From HLUCCA09 sp039822045 (lineage in GTDB: Bacteria > Pseudomonadota > Alphaproteobacteria > Rhodobacterales > Rhodobacteraceae): DNA of 64,000 bases. The stretch spans positions 1 to 64,000 of the forward strand of contig JBCBMY010000013.1 of assembly GCA_039822045.1 (NCBI GenBank), given 5' to 3'. Positions 17,620 to 27,700 of the stretch are shown one piece after another. Every line of letters starts with the position of its first letter. The first letter of the stretch is position 1. The notes under the pieces were generated by a model that saw only the letters and a program-made list of their open reading frames with translations, did no database searches and was not told where the DNA came from. A program made the translations under genes and the position numbers.

Positions 17620-18611
17620 CGTCCCTGCTCTCGGTGCACGATCTCGACGTCACCTTCGGGGTCCGCGCGGCCGACGCCTGGCCCTGGTCGAAGCCCCGCA
17701 TCCTGCAGGCCGTCCACCGGGTGAGCTTCGATCTGGCCGAGGGCGAAACGCTCGGCATCGTGGGCGAGAGCGGCTCCGGAAAGTCCACGCTCGCCCGTGC
17801 GGTGATTGGCACCGTGCCCGCGGCCGGGGGCCAGGCCCTCTGGCGGGGCAAAGACCTGCTCACGATGACCGACAGCGCCCGCGCAAAGGCCCGGCGTGAG
17901 ATGGCCATGGTGTTCCAGGATCCGCTCGCCGCGCTCAACCCGCGCATGACGGTGGGCGACATTATCGCCGAACCGCTCGTCACCCACCGCCAGGGGCTCG
18001 CCAAAGCCGAGATCCGCGACCGCGTGCAGGCCGGAATGGAGCGCGTCGGGCTCCTGCCCAACCAGCTCAACCGCTACCCCCACGAGTTCTCGGGCGGCCA
18101 ATGCCAGCGGATCGGCATCGCCCGGGCCCTCATCACCGAACCCAAGCTCCTCATCTGCGACGAGCCCGTCTCGGCGCTCGATGTCTCCGTGCAAGCACAG
18201 GTTGTAAACCTCCTGAAACGGCTGCAGGCGGAGATGGGCCTGTCGATGGTCTTCATTGCCCACGATCTCAGCGTGGTGAAGCACATCTCCGACCGCATCA
18301 TGGTGATGTATCTCGGCCGGATGATGGAAGAGGCCAAGGCAAAACAACTGATCCGAACGCCGCGCCACCCCTACACGCGCGCGCTCATCGCGGCCGCGCC
18401 GATCCCCGATCCGGCAGCCCAAAGAGGGCGCCAGCAGCACCTGCTTGAAGGCGAGTTGCCCTCCCCCCTCGCTCCCCCGTCGGGCTGCGTATTCCGCACA
18501 AGGTGCCCCATCGCGCGCGCCTCCTGCGGGCAGGACGTGCCGGTGCTCGAGACGGTCGGTCCGGGCCATCGCGCCGCCTGCCCCTGGACGGAAGAAACTG
18601 TTGCGGCCTAA
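17616..18611 (+). CDS. oppF: Oligopeptide ABC transporter ATPase (OppF/DppF type)
   Basis: This 331-residue cytoplasmic ATPase is the second ATP-binding subunit. Walker A is GESGSGKST at residues 50-58, the signature SGGQCQRIGIARAL and Walker B LLICDEPVSALDV. The C-terminal extension has HPYTRALIAAAPIPDP and GCVFRTRCP. It starts at an ATG overlapping the oppD stop (ATGA). The 20-residue insert FGVRAADAWPWSKPRI ahead of the Walker region is typical of OppF rather than OppD. It is the last gene of the operon. The RTX gene follows 122 bases later, with no obvious strong terminator between. Confidence 0.96.
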   Translation: MTSLLSVHDLDVTFGVRAADAWPWSKPRILQAVHRVSFDLAEGETLGIVGESGSGKSTLARAVIGTVPAAGGQALWRGKDLLTMTDSARAKARREMAMVFQDPLAALNPRMTVGDIIAEPLVTHRQGLAKAEIRDRVQAGMERVGLLPNQLNRYPHEFSGGQCQRIGIARALITEPKLLICDEPVSALDVSVQAQVVNLLKRLQAEMGLSMVFIAHDLSVVKHISDRIMVMYLGRMMEEAKAKQLIRTPRHPYTRALIAAAPIPDPAAQRGRQQHLLEGELPSPLAPPSGCVFRTRCPIARASCGQDVPVLETVGPGHRAACPWTEETVAA

Positions 18612-18701
18612 CACGCCGCGGCATCCCACCCCGTAACTATCTGAATTTCCGATGGTGCTCCCAAAACTTCCCGCATAGGGTGACCTTGGGGAAATCAGTG
18701 T

Positions 18702-18719
18702 GACGGCGTTACCGCCGTC
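18702..18719 (+). promoter_or_regulatory. Hairpin directly upstream of the RTX gene ribosome site
   Basis: A 7-bp perfect stem (18702-18708 with 18713-18719, TTAC loop) ends four bases before the G-run (18723-18728) that serves as ribosome site for the ATG at 18734. It could end the opp transcript or modulate translation of the giant gene. Which one is not shown. Confidence 0.4.
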
Positions 18720-18733
18720 TTCGGGGGGACGTC

Positions 18734-21700
18734 ATGAGTATCTTCGGTGGGTTCAAGAAGTTTGTTAACGAGAAGATCGTCAAGCCGGTCGTCAACACGG
18801 TTTCCACGGTGGTCAACGAGGTCATCGACACGGCGGGTGACGCGCTGAGGGCTGCAGGCAATTTCGTCAGCACCCTGACTTCTACGAAGTTCACGACATC
18901 GGGGACGTTGAACGGCGGGGATGGGGGAGATTTGCTTGTCGGGCTCGATCTGGGCTCCATTCTCGACTTTCTGAAGCTCTCCTTCACCACGCTGTTCTCG
19001 CGCGATTTCTGGTCGAAGGGCGAGGTGCCGAGTGCGCTCACCGAATATCTCAACGGCAACAAGAATGGTGTGACGCTGAACGGCAACGGCGGCGACGACA
19101 TCATGTTCGCCTTTGGCGGTACTCCGCGTCTGAACGGCGGCTCGGGCAACGACAAGATGATGGCGCTGGGCGGCGTCACCACCTTTTATGGCGGAACCGG
19201 CAACGACTTCATCGCTGCGGCGGGCGCCCGGAACTTCGTTTATGCCGGCGACCAGGATGACGACGTCATCGTGCTGGGCGGCACCAACACCGTGCGCGGC
19301 GACGGCGGCAACGACTTTCTCAACGTCTTCGGCGCGCTGAACGATATCGACGGCGGCTCCGGCAACGATACGATCCTCGGCCTTGGCGGGGGCAATTTCT
19401 CGAAAGGCGGCTCTGGCAACGACCGGATCTTCGTGGGCGGGGCGGTGGCCAACCATGTCCGCGGCGGCACGGGCAACGATGTGATCGGAGCCGGCTCCAT
19501 CGGGGCCAACGTTCTTTCTGGCGGTCTCGGCCAGGACACGATCGTCGCGATTTCTGCGGGCAACTTCCTCTACGGCGATACCGAGCGCGATTTCCTGTCG
19601 CTGCCCGGGTCCGGCACCGATCCGGGTGCCGGCAGCGGCGATGTGTTCGTCACCTTCGGCGGCGGCAACTTCATCTGGGCCGAAGGCGGCGACGATGTCG
19701 TCACGGCCTTCGGTCTGGGCGGCAACTTCGTCTCCGGCCAGGTGGGCAACGACATCATCGTGGCGCTCGGCGGCCTAAACGTGCTGCTGGGGGGCGAGGG
19801 GCAAGACACGATTGTCGGCGTCGGCAGCGCCAACGCGCTCTTCGGGCAGGACGGCGACGACGTGATCGTCGGCGCCGGTGCGCTCGACATCTCGGCCGGC
19901 GGCGCGGGCGACGACGTGATGGTCAGCGTCGGGCTGAGCGCCAGCTTCCAGCTCGGCGGCGCCGGCAGCGACGTGATCGTGGGGGTCGCCGGCGCCGTGC
20001 GCATCCAGTTCGGCGGCGATCCGTTTCAGTTCGAAGCCAGCGGCGACAAGGACGGCGACACCAACACCGAGGCCAAGCGCGACGGCTTCTTCGGCTTCGT
20101 CGAGCAAACACTGATCGACTTCCAGTTCACCGATTTCGAGTTCGACGATCTGAGCCTTCCGACCCTGCCGTCCTTCGACGATATCGACACGGGCGCGATC
20201 GAAGCGGGCGAGAACTTCCTCACCGCCGCCTGGACCGGCGTGAAGGGTGTGATCGAGGGGATCGGCGGCTATCTCGAGGCCCTCAACCCGGCCGAGCTGA
20301 ACCTCGATGGGCTTTCCACCGCCCTCACCCGGATCGAGTTCGAAGAGTTCACGTTGCCGGTCCTCGCGGGGCTCGGCGACGCGCTCATCCCCCAGGTTGA
20401 CCTGACCAAAATCGGCGAAGGGGCGGCGGAGTTCTTTGAGGGGCCAAGCGAACCCGACACGGTCGGTCTCGAAGCGGATTTCGACGATTACGAGTCCACG
20501 CTGCAGTGGCGCGACCAAGGTCGGCTGGGCGAACTCATCGACGCACCGAACGACCGCGCCGGCGCGGCCACCAGCCTCATCCTGCCCGAAAGCCGGGCCA
20601 CCACCCTGGACGACCCGAATGTCGACGGAGAACTGGGCGACATCTCCAGCGGGTTCGACCCGTCGGTCCTGTCGGGCATCACCAGCCTCTTCCCCGGCGA
20701 AGACACAAGCACCGCCGGCATCCCGGATCTCAGCTACTCCGATCTTCTGAATCTCGGCAATATCGCGATGCCCGATCTCGCCGGTGCCTTCCTCGACGTC
20801 GAGGCGCTCGACCTTCCCTTCGAGGCGGCACTCGACTCGCTCGGCCAAACCTTTTCGGGCCTTGCGATCAATTTCGAGGGCGCCGGTCTGATTCAGCCGG
20901 GCGAAGGGCGCGGCAGCTTCTCGCTCCCCGACGTGTCGCTGCCCTCGGTCTCGATCCCGAGCTTCGACATCTACGACCGCTCCGTCGACCGCGACGAAGA
21001 TGGCGACATCGACAGCGACATCCTGGTCTCGGTCGCCGGTGCCTCGTTCCTCTTCGGAATGGAAGATGACGACCTGATCGTCGGCGCCGGCCTCTTCAAC
21101 ATGCTCTTCGGCGGAGACGGGTCCGACATTCTGGCGGCTGTGGCGAAGGGCAACGTCGTCTCCGGCGGACAGGGCGACGATATCGCCGCGGCCCTGGGCA
21201 TCGTCAACTTTGTCTCGGGCGGCGAAGGCTCCGACATCCTCGGCGCGGGCGGCAAGTTCAACGTGGTCGCCGGCGGCACCGAGGCCGACGCGATGATTGC
21301 GGGTGGCCTTGCCAACCTGATGCTCGGCGGATCGGGGCGCGACCTCGTCTTCTCCGGAGGCAAATTCAACATCGGTGTCGGCGGCGCGGGCGGCGACCTC
21401 CTGCTCGGTGTCGGCAAGCTCAACGCAATCCTCGGCGGTGGCGGCGACGATCTGATCGCGGGCGGCGGTTCGTTTAACGTCATGCTCGGTGGTAATGGCG
21501 ACGATCTCGCCCTCGGCGCAGGCAAGTTCAACACCCAGCTGATGGGCCGGGGCGCCGACATCGCCATCGGCGGCGGCAAGTTCAACATCATGGACGGCGA
21601 CCGCGGCGACGACCTGCTGCTTGGTGGCGGCAAATTCAACGTGATGTATGCCCGCGACGGCAACGACGCCCTGATCGGCGGCGGCAAGTTCAACCTCATG

Positions 21701-24700
21701 GTCGCCGGCAGCGGCACCGACTTCATTCTCGGCGGCGGCAAGTTCAACGTCATCATGTCCGGCGTCGAGGAGGACGACGAGGACAATCTCGACCACGACA
21801 TCGTCCTGACGGCCGGGCGCTACAACACGTTTTTCGCAGGCGCCGGCGACGACCTCTCCGTGATCGGCGGCACGCTCAATACCGTCTATGCCGGATCGGG
21901 GCAGGACATCATCCTGGGCTTCTCGGGCGGTCTGAACACCGTCTTCGCGCAGGACGACGCCGACATCGTGATCGGCGCCGGCACCGGCACGCTCTATTCC
22001 GGCGGCACCGGCAACGACCTGATCTTCGGCTTCGGCAAAGACGAGAAAGAGGAAAGCTCGGGCGGCTCAGGCGATGACACCTCCTCGGGTGGAGACGACA
22101 CGACCTCGGGCGGCAGCGACACGACGTCGGGCAGCAACGGTCTCGATGTCGATTTCCGCACCGATGGTTCGGTCGATCTCTACGGCGACTGGGGCGACGA
22201 CCTCCTGCTCGCCGTCGGCCGAAATGTGTTTGCCGAGGGCGGCAGCGGCCAAGACAGGATCTTCTCCGCCGCCAACCTGTCGGTCCTCGAAGGCGGCGAA
22301 GGCTATGACTTCCTGTTCTCGGTCAAGGGGATGTCGGCGCTCGACGGCGGCGACGGCAACGACGTGTTGGTCACGCGCACGTCCGATCCGTCGGGCGACA
22401 ACAGCGACAGCGGTGACACGGGCGACAGCGGCGACACGGGCGATACCGGTGGTTCAGAAGACAACGACGACAACAACTCTCTGATCTTCGATGGCGGCGA
22501 CGTGCAGGGCGGCTTCGGCTCCGATCTCATCTTCGCCAACGGCGCCGATTTCGAGATCTTCGGTGATGCCGGGAGCAACATCCTGACGGGTGAGCCCGAA
22601 CAGGGCACCACCCGCGATACACAGGATGGCAACGACTACATCATCGTGTCGGGATCCAACTCGCAGGCCTATGGCGGCGGCGGCAACGACGCGATGTTCC
22701 TCTTCGGCGCAGGCCAGATCGGCGAGGGCGAGGCCGGGCGCGACCTCATGCTCGCCACCGGCGCCGGCTCGAAGCTGAGCGGCGGGGCCGGGCGCGACAC
22801 CCTCATCCAGCTGGGCACCGAGGCCGCGCGCGCCACCGGCGATGACGGCAACGACCTGATCATCGGTCGTGGCTGGGGCCTTGGCGACTGGCTTCTCGAC
22901 AACGGCACCGGGCTCGCCGAAGAGTTCGTCACCAACCTCGCGCTCGCTATCGAGAATGTCGGCGATTTCATCGGCTCGGCGATCGACAGCCTCGGCACCT
23001 TCCGCGGCTTTGACGGCTCGCAAGTGCAGGAGATGGCGTTCTATGCCGGCCGCGCCGGCGACGGCGTCCTGCCCGACGAAGACGCGCCCACCGAGGAAGA
23101 GATCAAGGCGCAGGAGGTCGAGGCGACCGAGGCCTTCCTGTTCAACCTGATCGACACCTATGGTTACGACGGCCTCGGTTCGGTCCTCAGCGAAATCGAC
23201 GACGGCTCGAAACTCGCCGCCTTCACGCCGTCCTACGAAACACTCGGCAACGAGGTTTCGCAGCGCGTTTCGGCCGAGCTTGTGGAGCGGTTCGACGAGG
23301 TCGATATCAGCGAGCTGGACGCGGTCAATGTCAGCGAGGTCGTCCTGCGCCGCATCAACTCGCCGATCTTCGAAGGCAATGCCGGCAGTGACGAAATCCA
23401 TGCCCGCCTCGGCATCTCCACCATGCGGGGCGATGGCGGCAATGACCGCTACTTCAAGACGATCGGCGACCGGTTCACCATCATCGAGGAGCGCGGCGGC
23501 GGCGGCAACGATGTGCTGACCATCAAGGTCCGCGCCAGCGACGCGAGCGACTTCGACGGCGGCGACGGCGAAGACGGACTCGACATCGCCGATCTGACCT
23601 TCGCCCGCATCAACGCCGATCAGGAGAGCGCCGCGTCGAACGATCTGCTGATCCGCACCTTCAGCACCACCGATGGCGGCGACCGCGAGCTCGCCTCGAT
23701 CACCGTCCTGCTCGACTTCTTCGAGACCGGCGGCGCGGTCGAAACGCTGGTTCTGGAGACCGTTGGCGGCGCGACGTCGACCCACAACCTGGTGGACCTC
23801 GCCAACGACGCGCCGAACAGGGGCAACTCGCTGTTCGATGCCGCCGGTCTGATGGATCTGGTCGAGCAAGACGTCACCGAGCTCGACGCCGAACTGCGCC
23901 TTCTTGACGGCTATACCGATGTCGCCCTCTACGAGGATTTCGACATCGTCGATGACGCCGAAAGCGACGACGGCGACGCCTATAACCGCTTCGAAGACGT
24001 GCTCGACGACTACCTCAAGGGCCTCGACGGGGTCGAACAGGGCGCCACGGCGACCGCCGATGCCGACGATATCGAGGACGCGATCGACGGCGACGCCGGG
24101 ATCGACGGTGTGCCCGTGATCGCCCTTCCTGCGGGCAACGCGGTGGAACAGGTCGAAGACGGCTACTCGGTCCTGATCGCACGCTACGAGCGCAACGAAT
24201 TCGACTGGTTCGACGCCAAGCTCGTGGCCGAGGCATCGCGGGATGATTTCGTCGCCGCCTACTTCACCGAGCCCTTCGGCAACGAAGACCGGCAGGACGT
24301 GATCCTGGTGACCCCGCGCGCCGATGTCGAGGTGCGCCTGACCGGCAGCCAGGGCAGCCTGTCGTTCGGCGACCTGCAAGACGTGATCCGCGACGAGTTC
24401 GGCTTTGACGGGTCCACCAACGGGCTATCGTCCAACACCTCGCTCGTGGATCTGTCGTTCCTGCCAGGCGAAAACCCCGACCTTGTGCAGCCTATTCGCC
24501 TGACCTCGCGCTCCTTCGAGGAGCAGAACAACAACTTCCCCGTACGCGCCGGCATCCACCTCGATCTCGAGAAGCTCGAAGGCGTGGTGCCCGTCCTCGA
24601 AGGCTTCAAGTTCATCGCCATCTCCGGCGAGGGCGTGGCCCAGCTTGCGGGCAACAACGACGCGGTCAACGGCGGCTCGGCGGCGCAGACCTTCGTGCTC

Positions 24701-27700
24701 TCGGGCGACGACAACAGCGTCAATGGCGGCGGCGGCGATGACATCTTCCTCGACCTCACGCGCCGCGACAGCGCGTTTGGTGACGAGGGCAACGATCGGT
24801 TCGAGCTCGCCTACGACTTCCAGAATAGTGTGTCCGATTTCAACCTGAGCACCTTCGCCTCTGCTCGCGGCGGTGCAGGGCGCGATACCTATGTCGTCGA
24901 CACGCCCGACGCCTCGGAACTGCCTTTCCCCGACGCGGTGCGCGGCTTCCGTGTCAACATGGATGCCGAGGATGTCCTCGACCTCGAGGGCCTGTCGCCC
25001 GAGGCCGTCCTGACGATATGGAACGACGGGTTCCGGATCAACGATCAGGGCCTCCAAACGCTTGTCGCGCTCAAGAACGTGTCCGAGTTCGGCACCCTGC
25101 GCTGGACCGACGGGATCGAGCGGCAGATGGCCTATCAGCAAACGTTCACTGCTGACGATGCCGATGTCATCGGCGGGCGCCTCGCCCTCTTCGATGTGCG
25201 CGGTGAGGCGGCCGGCGGCAATCGCGGCGACCTGATCGTCGTCAACAGCGGGGCCACTTCTGTCGACGGGCGCGGCGGCGACGATGTCATCTTCGTCGAC
25301 AGCTCCAGCCCGGTTGTGCGCCCGGGCGCGGGCAACGACCTCATCCACCTCCTGCGCGGTGGAAACACCGTGGCGTTCGACGGCCCGGTGGGGGACTACC
25401 GCATCTTCCGTACGTTCGAGGGTGTCACGGTCATCAACGAAACCACGGGCCAGACCAACGATATTCTCGGTGATCTGGGCGCCCTGTCCTTCTCGGGCGG
25501 CATCACCATTCCCGGCGCCGGGATCGAGTTCGGTGCCGAGATCACCGACAACTTCACCCTCGACGAAGAGACAACGCTGTCGCTTGCGGCGATCCGCGAC
25601 GACGTGCCCAACGGGGCCCGCGAGATCGAGGTGCGCTTCCGCGGAACCGAGGATGCACTTGCCGGTGTCTTTGCACTCGATGATGGCGACGAGCCGGTGG
25701 CCAGCGGAACGCAACTAAAACCATCCGACCTCGCGACGCTCCAGTTCAGCCCGGCGATCGATTATTTCGGCGACGCGGACGACCTCACGCTCGACGTGCA
25801 GGTCATCGGCCGCAAGGGCACGCTCGCCATGCTCCACTACGAGATCGAGGTCGAGAATGTCGCCGACGCCGAGCGGTTCGGCATCGAGGGCTTCGAGCAG
25901 GGCGGCCGGCTTGTGATCGACGAGGATGAGGGCTTCGACCTCCAGCAGCTCTTCTACATCGATCCCGACCGCGACCAGAGCGAGGGCGTCATGGAGTTCG
26001 AGTTCGACGGCCTCGACGCCGACGCACTCCTGTCCTTCAGGGGCGAACCCGCCGCGACGCAGTTGATGCGCATTCTGCGCCCCGAAGGCCCAGATGGGAT
26101 CGACGGCTTCAACAACGCCATCAGCCGTTCGGTTCTCACCATCCCCGAGCATACCTTCGGCGAGATCCGCTTCAGCGCTGCCACCGTCCCGCTCGGGCCG
26201 AATGGGGTGGCAGACACCTCGCAATCGCCCGTGCCCCTCAATGATTTCGTGGTCGAACTGCGCCCGGTGGACGACCCCGAAACCTTCGCCGGCAAACCGA
26301 CCGACGAAACGCGCGAAGAGAACTTCTCGAGCGAGATTTTCGAGAACCTTCAGATCGCCAGCGTCGATCAGGGCCTCGACGACGCCGTGGTCTACGAGGT
26401 GCGACTGACCTCCTTCGTCGAGGGCTTCAGCTTCTTCGGCTTCGAGCAGGCGGGCTGGGAGCGCGACGGCCTTGGTCGCCTCCACACCAACGGCACCGTG
26501 CTCACCCCGCGCGAGGATCTGTCGGACGAGGAGACCGGCCGCATCGTCTGGACCGTCACCGGCACGATGGCCCAGCTCAACGAAACGCTCGGCTCCATCT
26601 TCATGGGCTCGCCCAAGCAGAACTTCGAGGGCGAGATCCCGATGACGATCGAGCTCTTCCGCACGGGGGGCGACGAGCCTGTCCTGCAGGACGAGTTCGA
26701 GCATCTCGTGACCTACGAGCGGGGCGTGAACGCCCCCGTCGCGCCCTTCAACTATTCCGTCTACACAACGCCCACTCCCGACAACGGCCGGGTCGAGATC
26801 GGCCCCGTCGCGCCCATCGACCCCGACTTCCCGCTCGACGATCAGCCGGCCATCACCATCCGGTTCAACAACGTCCCGACGATCGGCCATATCGAGCTCG
26901 AAGACGGCTCCATCGTCGCGCAGGGCCAGACGATCTCGCTCGACGACTTCCTCGGCCTCTACTACGTGCCCGACGACAGCGGCGAGATCGGTACGCGCAC
27001 CTACTTCACCTCGGCCGTCTATACGCCCCTGCACCCCGACTATCGGGCCAATTCGCTGCCCTTCAAGTTCCTAAACTTCTCCGTTCAGGACGATCAGCGC
27101 CTGGTCGAGGAGAACGGCGTCACCCGGGCTGAAATCGTCGGGCGTCAGTTCACGTCGTTCGACTACGACGATCGCGGCGGGCCCGATGCCAAGGGCTCGG
27201 TCATCGTCGGCGGCGCCGGCGACGACACCATTCGGCCAAACCTCGGGGTCGATCTGATGGAGGGCGGCCCGGGTGATGACACCTTCATCATCACCGCTGA
27301 CTCAGGCATCTTCAACGCCATCGGCGATTTCGTTCCCGGTCGCGACATCCTCGACCTTCAGGGTGTCTCCGTCGTGGACGTCGAGGAGGGCTTCGCGTCG
27401 GCCGACGAGGATGCCGGCATCGTCGACACCACGGTCGACTCGATCCTGACGCTCTCCAACGATTCCGAGCTCATCCTCGAGGGCGTGACCGACTTCGCGC
27501 TGTTCTACAACGTCGCGCCTTCCGTGACGTCCCAGAGCTTCGAGGTTCTCGAAAGCACCCGCGACGACCAGACCACGCTTACTGGCAACGTCCTGCTTGA
27601 GACGTTCGACCTGAACGGCGATTTTGTCTCCGTCGACCAGGCGAGCCTCGTTGCGCCCGAGAACGGTACGCTGAACATCGACGACGATGGTCAGTTCACC

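Noticed and set aside
19775..27034. Several long minus-strand frames opposite the RTX gene
   Set aside because: They follow from repeated GGC/GAC codons read in reverse. They lack ribosome sites and recognisable domains.
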